Shown piece by piece: positions 7,395-13,356 of a stretch of DNA of 14,297 nucleotides. A program made the translations under genes and the position numbers. Each line of letters begins with the position of its first letter. The first letter of the stretch is position 1. Location of the stretch: the NCBI GenBank assembly GCA_002469525.1, contig DKME01000033.1, forward strand, positions 488 through 14,784, written 5' to 3'. Origin of the DNA: Actinobacteria bacterium UBA7422 (GTDB lineage Bacteria; Actinomycetota; Actinomycetes; S36-B12). The notes under the pieces were generated by a model. The model made no database searches, was not told where the DNA came from, and saw only the letters and a list, made by a program, of their open reading frames with translations.

Positions 7395-8669
7395 GTGACT
7401 GAAAATGTGCTCAACTATTCCGGCGGAACCCTTGATCTACCAATCGTTGAAGCCAGTGAAGGTGAAAATGGGTTAGGTATCAGCGCGTTACTCAAGACAA
7501 CCGGAAACGTGACCCTCGACCCGGGATTCGTGAACACGGCTTCATGCACTTCTGCGATCACCTTCATTAATGGAGACGAAGGGATTCTGCGATACCGGGG
7601 TTACCCGATTGAGCAACTCGCACAGCACTCTTCATTTCTTGAAACCACCTACCTGCTGATATACGGTGAATTGCCAACAGCGACGGAGTTAAGTGAGTTT
7701 GAGTCTTTAATCACCCAGCACACAATGCTGCACGAGGATTTGCGTCGCTTCTTTGACGGGTTCCCGCGCGATGCGCATCCAATGCCTGTCCTGTCTTCCG
7801 CGGTTTCTGCCCTGTCAACCTTCTATCAAGATTCGCTAGATCCATTTGATCAAGAGCAGGTTGAAATTTCCACGATTCGCCTCCTTGCCAAGGTTTCGAC
7901 TATTGCGGCATACGCTTATAAAAAATCTGTCGGCCAGCCAATGCTGTACCCGGACAACTCACTTCCCTTCGTTGAAAACTTCCTCCGCATGACCTTCGGC
8001 GTGCCAGCTGAGGAATATGTGGCAAACCCCGTCGTTGTTAAGGCACTGAATCAACTATTCATTCTTCACGCTGATCATGAGCAAAACTGTTCGACCTCAA
8101 CCGTGCGGCTTGTCGGTTCCTCTCACGCGAATCTCTTTGCAAGTGTCTCGGCCGGTATCAACGCGCTCTTTGGCCCGCTGCACGGTGGCGCTAATCAATC
8201 CGTCCTTGAAATGCTGGGTGAAATCCACGCGTCTGGTGAAGGCGTCGACGCCTTTATTCAGAAGGTCAAGAATCGTGAAGACGGTGTGAAGCTCATGGGC
8301 TTCGGTCATCGTGTCTACAAGAATTACGACCCTCGTGCAGCGATTGTGAAGAAAACCGCCTACGAAGTTCTCGAGGCGCTCAACGTCAGCGACCCACTGC
8401 TCGACATTGCGCTACAACTTGAAGCCGTAGCCCTTGAAGATCCTTATTTTATTGAACGCAAGTTGTACCCCAATGTTGACTTCTACACCGGATTGATTTA
8501 TAAAGCGATGGGTTTCCCCACTCGCATGTTCACCGTGCTCTTCGCCCTCGGCCGCCTTCCAGGTTGGATCGCACAGTGGCGAGAAATGATTGAGGACCCC
8601 ACCACCAAGATCGGCCGTCCCCGTCAGGTGTACACGGGCGCAATTGAGCGCCAATACCCAAATCCCTAA
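7395..8669 (+). CDS. gltA: citrate synthase (type II)
   Basis: A 424-residue enzyme condensing acetyl-CoA with oxaloacetate to citrate, the entry to the TCA cycle. Diagnostic segments are FINGDEGILRYRGYPIEQLA, HADHEQNCSTSTVRLVGSSHANLFASVSAGI, GPLHGGANQSVLEML with an active-site histidine, and MGFGHRVYKNYDPRA with another active-site histidine and a citrate-binding arginine. The end, RPRQVYTGAIERQY, is typical of the long type II (hexameric, often NADH-sensitive) enzymes rather than the shorter 2-methylcitrate synthases of about 370 residues. The start at GTG 7395 is supported by the TACTCT box six bases upstream, implying leaderless mRNA. A perfect 20-bp hairpin begins at the base right after the stop codon. 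Confidence 0.96.
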   Translation: MTENVLNYSGGTLDLPIVEASEGENGLGISALLKTTGNVTLDPGFVNTASCTSAITFINGDEGILRYRGYPIEQLAQHSSFLETTYLLIYGELPTATELSEFESLITQHTMLHEDLRRFFDGFPRDAHPMPVLSSAVSALSTFYQDSLDPFDQEQVEISTIRLLAKVSTIAAYAYKKSVGQPMLYPDNSLPFVENFLRMTFGVPAEEYVANPVVVKALNQLFILHADHEQNCSTSTVRLVGSSHANLFASVSAGINALFGPLHGGANQSVLEMLGEIHASGEGVDAFIQKVKNREDGVKLMGFGHRVYKNYDPRAAIVKKTAYEVLEALNVSDPLLDIALQLEAVALEDPYFIERKLYPNVDFYTGLIYKAMGFPTRMFTVLFALGRLPGWIAQWREMIEDPTTKIGRPRQVYTGAIERQYPNP

Positions 8670-8712
8670 ATTTTGTCTGACTTTCCCAGTTCCTGGGAAA
8701 GTCAGACAAAAT
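8670..8712 (+). terminator. perfect 20-bp hairpin after gltA (palindrome copy 1)
   Basis: Bases 8670-8689 are fully complementary to 8693-8712 around a TTC loop. The core GACTTTCCCAG / CTGGGAAAGTC recurs after dapD at 9929-9957. The hairpin directly abuts the gltA stop and sits between gltA and the convergent nuclease-like gene, so it probably ends both transcripts. There is no U tract: T residues precede and A residues follow. This is unlike a canonical Rho-independent terminator, though U-less hairpins occur in actinobacteria. Confidence 0.6.
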
Positions 8713-8762
8713 CTCCATGCGATTGGCTACTTTTGTCCATTTAATCCAGGTTCAGCACACAT

Positions 8763-9761
8763 TCAGGCGGCGCGCCGTGAGCTGTGAACGGCACGAGTGA
8801 AACGAGCCACGACCCTTCTAGGGTCATTGTGGATTTCCCTCCAAGTCCATCGAAAAATTTCGAAGCCAGCATCCTTTATCCGTTGCTCTCTGCGTCGTTC
8901 TTCGATAAGGCTCGCAGCGTCAGTGTATTTTATTGCGCCGTCAGCTTCGCCGATTATGCCAAGTGAGATCCAGGCGAAGTCGGCAATCCCAACAAGTCCA
9001 TGTGAGTCGTAAATCTTCTCTTGCAATGTTGGTTCAGGTAGATCGTGATCTTTGAACGTCAAGCGCGAGATTGTTTCCAGAATCGTTTGTGCACCATCCC
9101 GCGCGAGCGGAAGCACTCGACGCACCTCCCGCATACCACGAACATTGATGGTTTTTTCACAGATTGCATCGAGTTCTGCGTGGGTGGACCCACTTTCCCA
9201 AAGAACCGAGTCAAGCAATCCAACCTGATAATTTCGAGGTAGTCGGCAGGCGGCGGTGACGGCAGCCCATGGACGGCTAACGGTTGGGACCCCTCGAAGC
9301 ACCTCCAAATCAATAAGTTCGAAGTTGTGAGTGCGCGTGTGAACATCAGGCAGGGCATGCGAATTTCTTACCCGATCGTTGAGTGCTCGGAGGTCCGCTC
9401 CAGCATTGCGCACGAGTTCAAGTTGGTGTGGTTTGCCGTCGGGCAACGGCAGGCTATGAAGTAGGGCCGCTGAGCGACCAAAGGCGGCAGCCGGGCCGCG
9501 CAATGAGACGATTGCCGCTGCGAGATTGAGTTCGTGGAGTTTATCCGGGCTGCCCGTTGCTTGATCGAGTGTGAGTTGATCGGTATACACGCCGTAGCGG
9601 AGTTTGCGCCAACGCCTAGATCTGACCATAGTTTTTGTGATTCCCGTGTCAATGCCCAATGCAGTCAACTCGTGGGGCATGAATACCCCCGCGCGGTTAT
9701 GCGCATATGTAAAAACTTGCTCGCGGATTGAATCAAGGAATTCTTGTTTGGGAGTGGGCAT
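8763..9761 (-). CDS. AbiEi-like N-terminal / DUF559 (Vsr-like nuclease fold) protein
   Basis: A 332-residue protein of a family that is common and often multicopy in actinobacteria. The N-terminal part (about 12-60), with AGVFMPHELTALGID and SRRWRKLRYGVYTD, is a winged-helix region like the AbiEi type IV antitoxin domain. The C-terminal part (about 255-325) reads VGIADFAWISLGIIGEADGAIKY, then LIEERRREQRIKDAGFEIFRWTWREI. This resembles DUF559 and the very-short-patch-repair endonuclease fold, with acidic residues in DFAW and EADGAIKY as candidate metal ligands of a PD-(D/E)XK-like site; the usual final lysine is shifted. No AbiEii-like toxin gene is adjacent, so it is not a complete toxin-antitoxin pair here. 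Function is unknown; DNA processing or defence is inference. No clear Shine-Dalgarno precedes ATG 9761. It is flanked by two near-identical palindromes. Confidence 0.8.
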   Translation of the reverse strand: MPTPKQEFLDSIREQVFTYAHNRAGVFMPHELTALGIDTGITKTMVRSRRWRKLRYGVYTDQLTLDQATGSPDKLHELNLAAAIVSLRGPAAAFGRSAALLHSLPLPDGKPHQLELVRNAGADLRALNDRVRNSHALPDVHTRTHNFELIDLEVLRGVPTVSRPWAAVTAACRLPRNYQVGLLDSVLWESGSTHAELDAICEKTINVRGMREVRRVLPLARDGAQTILETISRLTFKDHDLPEPTLQEKIYDSHGLVGIADFAWISLGIIGEADGAIKYTDAASLIEERRREQRIKDAGFEIFRWTWREIHNDPRRVVARFTRAVHSSRRAA

Positions 9762-9894
9762 GCTTTACAGGTTGAACCGATATGCACACGAAATCAATCC
9801 AACCCGGAATGCTGTGCGTTTGCTGACAATGGGTCGGTGGCTCTGTGGATAGTGGAATTAAAGATGCACTTTGGCCCGTGCACACCGGATGGCT

Positions 9895-9931
9895 CGGACA
9901 TTATTGGACCGATGAGGGCGGATTATGTCCG
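9895..9931. repeat. imperfect inverted repeat next to palindrome copy 2
   Basis: CGGACATTAT (9895-9904) pairs with ATTATGTCCG (9922-9931) with one mismatch and a 17-base gap. It overlaps the outer arm of the palindrome at 9929-9957 by three bases, so the two hairpins could compete. It lies in the 201-base gap between the nuclease-like gene and dapD, whose remaining sequence shows no gene and no clear promoter. Confidence 0.4.
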
Positions 9932-9957
9932 ACTTTCCCAGGAACTGGGAAAGTCGG
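9929..9957 (-). terminator. hairpin after dapD (palindrome copy 2)
   Basis: CCGACTTTCCCAG (9929-9941) pairs with CTGGGAAAGTCGG (9945-9957), 13 bp around a 3-base loop, five bases beyond the dapD stop. Read in the dapD direction it contains the same 25-base core as the hairpin after gltA, including the TTC loop, and the match continues outward as GTCGGACATAATC against GTCAGACAAAATC. In the dapD direction there is no U tract, so it is a probable but non-canonical terminator. Confidence 0.55.
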
Positions 9958-9962
9958 GGGTT

Positions 9963-10889
9963 TTAGTGCAGGGCGGAGTTCAAGCCACCCCAAGAGCCAG
10001 TGCGGTTGACAGCTTCAATGCCGCCGGTGACTGAGTTCCTGCGAAAGAGCAGGTCGTGTGCTCCCGAGAGTGCAGCGGCTTTGACGACTTCGCCGTCAGG
10101 AAGTAACACTTTGCTTCCCGCGGTGACGTAAAGACCGGCTTCAACAACGCATCGGTCACCGAGTGAGATTCCGATCCCGGCATTAGCGCCAATTAAGCAT
10201 TCACCGCCCACTGAGATTGTTTCTTTTCCACCGCCGGAGAGAGTTCCCATGATGGATGCGCCACCACCGATGTCCGAGCCAGCCCCAACGATTACGCCTG
10301 CCGAGATCCGTCCTTCCACCATTGAGGTCCCCAAGGTCCCAGCATTGAAGTTCACAAAGCCTTCGTGCATGACAACCGTTCCTGGGGCAAGGTGGGCGCC
10401 AAGGCGTACCCGATCAGCATCGGCGATCCGCACGTCAACCGGACTGACGTAATCCACCATGCGTGGGAATCGATCCAATCCAAAGACCGTTAGGTGATCG
10501 CCACGAGCGCGGGTGCGCAACCGAACCTCATTCACGCGTTCAACAGGGATTGGCCCAAGGTTGGTCCAGGCGACGAGTTCGAGTTTGCCGAAAATTCCAT
10601 CCATATTGATTGAGCGAGGTGTTACGAGACGGTGCGAGAGTAGGTGAAGTCGCAAATACGCATCGGCTCCGTCGGCTGGTGGAGCAGAGAGATCCGGAAT
10701 CACGGTGCGAACTCCGCGAACGGTTACCCCGCGAAGTTCATCGTGAACGGCACCGGCGTCAAGTCCGGGGACATCAGGTGGAGTCGAGCCTAAACTCGGA
10801 TTCGGGTACCACACGTCTAGCAACGTGTCACCGCTAAATGTTGCCAATCCAAGGCCGCTTGCAGGTCCATTTAATTCATTTGCGCTCAC
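9963..10889 (-). CDS. dapD: 2,3,4,5-tetrahydropyridine-2,6-dicarboxylate N-succinyltransferase (DapD)
   Basis: A 308-residue hexapeptide-repeat acyltransferase that moves succinyl from succinyl-CoA to tetrahydrodipicolinate, the first step of the succinylase branch to diaminopimelate and lysine. The N-terminal GLGLATFSGDTLLDVWYPNP and the middle region are typical of the actinobacterial DapD subtype (M. tuberculosis Rv1201c is slightly longer). The left-handed beta-helix covers about residues 150-270: APGTVVMHEGFVNFNAG, MVEGRISAGVIVGAGSDIGGG, GANAGIGISLGDRCVVEAGLYV. Family members are trimers. The reading frame is open upstream to 11036, but that part lies antisense to dapE. GTG 10889 fits the family N-terminus and has TACGGT six bases upstream. 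The gene diverges from dapE through a shared 17-bp promoter and ends in a hairpin. Confidence 0.94.
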   Translation of the reverse strand: MSANELNGPASGLGLATFSGDTLLDVWYPNPSLGSTPPDVPGLDAGAVHDELRGVTVRGVRTVIPDLSAPPADGADAYLRLHLLSHRLVTPRSINMDGIFGKLELVAWTNLGPIPVERVNEVRLRTRARGDHLTVFGLDRFPRMVDYVSPVDVRIADADRVRLGAHLAPGTVVMHEGFVNFNAGTLGTSMVEGRISAGVIVGAGSDIGGGASIMGTLSGGGKETISVGGECLIGANAGIGISLGDRCVVEAGLYVTAGSKVLLPDGEVVKAAALSGAHDLLFRRNSVTGGIEAVNRTGSWGGLNSALH

Positions 10890-10906
10890 AGCACTACCGT
10901 AGTGGC
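10890..10906. promoter_or_regulatory. bidirectional leaderless promoter shared by dapD and dapE
   Basis: Only 17 bp separate the two GTG start codons. The plus strand has TACCGT (10895-10900), six bases, then GTG 10907. The minus strand has TACGGT (complement of 10896-10901), six bases, then GTG 10889. Both -10 boxes are the same DNA, the symmetric core TACCGTA, inside a 13-bp near-palindrome CACTACCGTAGTG (10892-10904). Both transcripts should therefore be leaderless and compete for one RNA polymerase site. Confidence 0.7.
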
Positions 10907-12019
10907 GTGAGCACTCAAGGGCAGTCAGCACCTTTGCGACTTGAAGGTAGCGTGGTGGAACTGACCGCACAATTGATCGATATTCCCAGTGAATCACACC
11001 AAGAAGAAAATCTGGCGAATCTGGTGGAATCGGCACTCAGTGCGCATGCTCACTTAACAGTCACCCGCGTTGGCAATTCGGTGATAGCAACTAACCATGC
11101 CGACAGGGGCGAGCGTGTTGTGATTGCCGGTCATCTTGACACCGTCCCTGTAAATGGCAATCTCCCGCATCACGTTGAAGGCCAGCGAGTTTTTGGACTG
11201 GGCGCATGTGACATGAAAGGCGGAATCGCTGTTGCTTTGCAGCTTGCGGCATTCGTTGACACACCGACTCGTGACTTAACTTTTATTTTTTATGAAGCCG
11301 AAGAGGTTGCCACTGAGTTCAATGGCCTTGAAAAAATTGCCTTGTATGCGCCGGAGTTTTTAGTCGCTGACTTCGCAGTGCTCATGGAACCCAGCAATGC
11401 AAATATTGAGGCTGGTTGTCAAGGAACAATTCGTGCGACGGTTACCACGCGTGGCGAACGCGCTCATAGCGCACGGAGCTGGATGGGAAAGAATGCGATC
11501 CACCAATCACGGGAAATTCTTGGAATCTTGGAGGACTATGAACCGGCAACCCCTGAAATTGATGGACTGGTCTTTCGGGAAGGGTTGAATGCCGTTGCAA
11601 TTACCGGAGGAATCGCCGGAAACGTGATCCCAGATTTGTGTACGGTAACGGTGAATTACCGTTTTGCCCCGGACATGTCAGTTGATCAGGCGAGAGATTA
11701 CGTGCATAAACTGTTCACGGGATTCGACGTAGTGATCACCGATCAAGCCGCAGGAGCACTCCCGGGGCTCGCCCACCCTGCGGCCCAGGAGTTCCTGGTT
11801 GCTACGGGTGCCGAGGTTGCACCAAAATTTGGTTGGACCGACGTTGCTCGTTTTTCAGCCATGGGCACCCCTGCTGTGAACTATGGGCCAGGAGACCCTT
11901 CAATCGCCCACAGTCAGGGTGAGTTCGTGAACATTGAAGAATTGACATCTGTCGCACAGAACATGGCCGACTGGTTGACCGGTCGCAGTGCGCCCAGTCG
12001 CCAAGTCGTGGTGGACTAG
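10907..12019 (+). CDS. dapE: succinyl-diaminopimelate desuccinylase (DapE)
   Basis: A 370-residue M20 metallopeptidase-family enzyme that hydrolyses N-succinyl-LL-diaminopimelate to LL-diaminopimelate and succinate in the cytoplasm, two steps after DapD. VIAGHLDTVPVN carries the metal ligand H76 and catalytic-site D78. LGACDMKGGI carries the bridging D102. YEAEE supplies base E132 and ligand E133, MEPSN supplies E161, and the last histidine is in GDPSIAHSQGEFV. GCQGTIRATVTTRGERAHSARSW is the dimerisation domain. These positions describe a complete two-zinc site. The frame is open to an ATG at 10838, but that would extend into dapD and past the promoter. GTG 10907 has TACCGT six bases upstream. 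A small DivIVA-like gene follows after four bases, so the two are likely co-transcribed. Confidence 0.94.
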   Translation: MSTQGQSAPLRLEGSVVELTAQLIDIPSESHQEENLANLVESALSAHAHLTVTRVGNSVIATNHADRGERVVIAGHLDTVPVNGNLPHHVEGQRVFGLGACDMKGGIAVALQLAAFVDTPTRDLTFIFYEAEEVATEFNGLEKIALYAPEFLVADFAVLMEPSNANIEAGCQGTIRATVTTRGERAHSARSWMGKNAIHQSREILGILEDYEPATPEIDGLVFREGLNAVAITGGIAGNVIPDLCTVTVNYRFAPDMSVDQARDYVHKLFTGFDVVITDQAAGALPGLAHPAAQEFLVATGAEVAPKFGWTDVARFSAMGTPAVNYGPGDPSIAHSQGEFVNIEELTSVAQNMADWLTGRSAPSRQVVVD

Positions 12020-12023
12020 CGTC

Positions 12024-12245
12024 ATGACTTTTCTATTTGTGATCCTGGCCATTTTGGTTATTGCCGGTGCCGCTTTGGTGATCACCGGACGCTTCGTCCC
12101 AAGCCTAGGAGTGGAGAATTCAGGAGATCACCGTCTAGAAACACGAGGCTTCGACGTCACGGTTCGTGGGTATCGAATGGACGAGGTCGATACCCGAATC
12201 GAAATTCTGGAAGCGCGAATAGCTGAACTTGAGTCAGACAAATAG
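12024..12245 (+). CDS. small membrane-anchored DivIVA-like domain protein
   Basis: A 73-residue protein from ATG 12024, four bases after the dapE stop. Residues 2-22 (TFLFVILAILVIAGAALVITG) are one membrane helix. Residues 41-54, with TRGFDVTVRGYRMDEVD, match the membrane-binding DivIVA N-terminal motif. Residues 54-71 (TRIEILEARIAELESDK) form a short coiled coil. It lacks the long coiled-coil tail of true DivIVA/Wag31. Small proteins of this kind sit near dapE and DUF3117 in other actinobacteria (Rv1209 in M. tuberculosis, as I recall). A role in cell-pole or septum protein interactions is inference. The Shine-Dalgarno is weak (GGTGG at 12010-12014), so translation may be coupled to dapE. 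Confidence 0.8.
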   Translation: MTFLFVILAILVIAGAALVITGRFVPSLGVENSGDHRLETRGFDVTVRGYRMDEVDTRIEILEARIAELESDK

Positions 12246-12276
12246 AAGGGAAAGTAAGAAAGCCTCGCGAAGTGCC

Positions 12277-12282
12277 TAAGAT
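12277..12282 (+). promoter_or_regulatory. possible -10 element upstream of DUF3117
   Basis: TAAGAT at 12277-12282 fits TANNNT. It would give an untranslated leader of about 130 bases containing the strong hairpin at 12339-12368. No convincing -35 is visible. Tentative. Confidence 0.25.
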
Positions 12283-12338
12283 AACGCGCCAACTAGAGGG
12301 CGAGTCGTGGCCAAAGGGAGTCATACGGAATAATGGCA

Positions 12339-12368
12339 TTCGCGATCCGGGTGCTCCCGGGTCGCGAA
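12339..12368 (+). other. strong GC-rich hairpin in the DUF3117 upstream region
   Basis: Bases 12339-12351 (TTCGCGATCCGGG) pair with 12356-12368 (CCCGGGTCGCGAA) through 13 pairs, one of them G-U, closing a 4-base TGCT loop. It ends 47 bases before the DUF3117 ATG and 123 bases after the DivIVA-like gene. No U tract follows. It may be a terminator of the dapE transcript or a leader structure of DUF3117. Confidence 0.5.
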
Positions 12369-12415
12369 CTGGCGCATTTGGTGCCGCAAAGACTTGGCTG
12401 GAAGGGGACTCACTC

Positions 12416-12583
12416 ATGGCCGCGATGAAGCCACGTACCGGAGACGGACCAATGGAGGTCACAAAGGAGGGTCGCAGTTACGTTATGCGGGTTCCCCTTG
12501 AAGGGGGCGGGCGTCTTGTCGTTGAGCTAAAGGCCGACGAAGCGAAAGAGTTAGGCGAGAAGCTTCTCGCAGTTTTTGCCTAA
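12416..12583 (+). CDS. DUF3117 family protein
   Basis: A 55-residue protein beginning MAAMKPRTGDGPMEVTKEG and containing MRVPLEGGGRLVVELKADEAKELGEKL, which is nearly the whole conserved sequence of the actinobacterial family DUF3117 (Rv1211 in M. tuberculosis, as I recall). ATG 12416 is chosen because it is the family start and GGAAGGGG at 12400-12407 is a strong Shine-Dalgarno; the frame is open upstream to 12272, but that part has no family similarity. No signal peptide or membrane segment is present. The function is not established; strong conservation and a good ribosome site suggest an abundant small protein. It converges with the O-methyltransferase, with 14 bases between stops. Confidence 0.9.
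   Translation: MAAMKPRTGDGPMEVTKEGRSYVMRVPLEGGGRLVVELKADEAKELGEKLLAVFA
12555..12577 (+). terminator. intrinsic terminator-like palindrome within the end of DUF3117
   Basis: GCGAGAAGCTTCTCGC (12555-12570) is a perfect 16-base palindrome followed by AG and five T residues (12573-12577). It overlaps the last codons of DUF3117 and lies just before the convergent O-methyltransferase gene. The shape fits a short Rho-independent terminator. Confidence 0.5.
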
Positions 12584-12597
12584 AGCGCTTCTGAGAT

Positions 12598-13257
12598 TTA
12601 TTCCCGGCTTCTCAGTGAAGCTAAGAAAAGTCCTTCTCCGAGGGTTAAGAGTGAAGGCAACCAATCGCTATCTGTTCTCAATTCAGTTGCAATATCTCGC
12701 ATAGCGGTTGCTTCGTAATCCCGGGTTGCCGGATCAGCCATCCCGGTTGCAAAGGCCCCATGGAAAATCACGAGCCCGCCAATGCGGAGCAGGCGTTTCG
12801 CTTGGTTCAGCATTGCCGGATACTCACCTGGATCTGCGTCAATGAAAATCAGGTCGTAGGCACTGTCGGAGAGTCGGGGCAGAACGTCAAGTGCTCGGCC
12901 GGCAATCAGTCGCGTTCGATTCGATTCAAATCCCAGGGAGTTAAAAAGTTCCTTTGAGTTTCGCTGGTATTCAGCCTCAAGGTCAATGCTGGTGAGAACC
13001 CCACCGGCTTTCATGCCTTCAAGCAGGGCTGCACCAGAAATACCTGTTCCAGTTCCAACTTCAATGATTGCCTGAGCTTGAATGGAAGCAGCAAGGAGCT
13101 CAAGCAGCGAAGCAACTTGTCGGCTTACGCAGGTCAGACCCAGGTCTTCCGCATGAGTTCGAGCGGAACGAAGGTCGCCAGCATGCTCGGCGTCGAATTC
13201 ACCCAAGTAGTTTTCGGTGAATCGCGCTGCATCTGTGGTAATCGCTGTATCTGGCAT
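12598..13257 (-). CDS. SAM-dependent class I O-methyltransferase
   Basis: A 219-residue cytoplasmic protein of the family 3/catechol-type O-methyltransferases (PF01596). IIEVGTGTGISGAALLEG at about 64-81 is the SAM-binding motif I, LTSIDLE about 20 residues later holds the acidic residue that binds the ribose, and YDLIFIDADPGEYPAML at about 133-149 contains the usual metal/substrate-site aspartates. GGLVIFHGAF replaces the more common GG.I..DN.L: the DN pair, whose residues normally bind the divalent metal, is FHG here, so metal dependence is doubtful. ATG 13257 has AAGGAG a few bases upstream. The genomic place matches Rv1220c in M. tuberculosis, next to the sigE-htrA region. The substrate is unknown. 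Confidence 0.87.
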   Translation of the reverse strand: MPDTAITTDAARFTENYLGEFDAEHAGDLRSARTHAEDLGLTCVSRQVASLLELLAASIQAQAIIEVGTGTGISGAALLEGMKAGGVLTSIDLEAEYQRNSKELFNSLGFESNRTRLIAGRALDVLPRLSDSAYDLIFIDADPGEYPAMLNQAKRLLRIGGLVIFHGAFATGMADPATRDYEATAMRDIATELRTDSDWLPSLLTLGEGLFLASLRSRE

Positions 13258-13323
13258 TTCACTCCTTGCATTTCGAGCGCTGATGGAAATGTGTTCTTCG
13301 AAAAGCCTAGTGGTAAGCCCCGA

Positions 13324-13329
13324 TACTCT
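13324..13329 (+). promoter_or_regulatory. possible second upstream -10 box for htrA
   Basis: TACTCT at 13324-13329, identical to the gltA box, is followed by seven bases and a GTG at 13337. That GTG opens a seven-codon frame (MRVRLRL) whose TGA overlaps the htrA GTG start (GTGA, 13357-13360). It may be a second promoter giving a short leader with a tiny upstream ORF, or chance. Confidence 0.3.
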
Positions 13330-13344
13330 CCCATTAGTGCGCGT

Positions 13345-13356
13345 TAGGCTTCGCTT
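13345..13356 (+). promoter_or_regulatory. leaderless promoter -10 box of htrA
   Basis: TAGGCT at 13345-13350 is followed by six bases and then GTG 13357. It is identical in sequence and spacing to the cysS box. No Shine-Dalgarno precedes the GTG. Confidence 0.55.

Noticed and set aside
8670..9957. A transposon with terminal inverted repeats
   Set aside because: There is no transposase, no visible target-site duplication, and the palindromes abut core-gene stops; kept only as a hypothesis in the findings.
10838..10906. In-frame 23-codon extension of dapE from an ATG at 10838
   Set aside because: It would overlap dapD, pass through the shared promoter core, and adds residues unlike any DapE N-terminus.
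10890..11036. In-frame 49-codon extension of dapD on the minus strand
   Set aside because: It is antisense to dapE and unlike the DapD N-terminus; GTG 10889 fits both the family and the -10 box.
12272..12415. In-frame 48-codon extension of DUF3117
   Set aside because: It is partly encoded by the hairpin, has no family similarity, and a strong Shine-Dalgarno marks ATG 12416.
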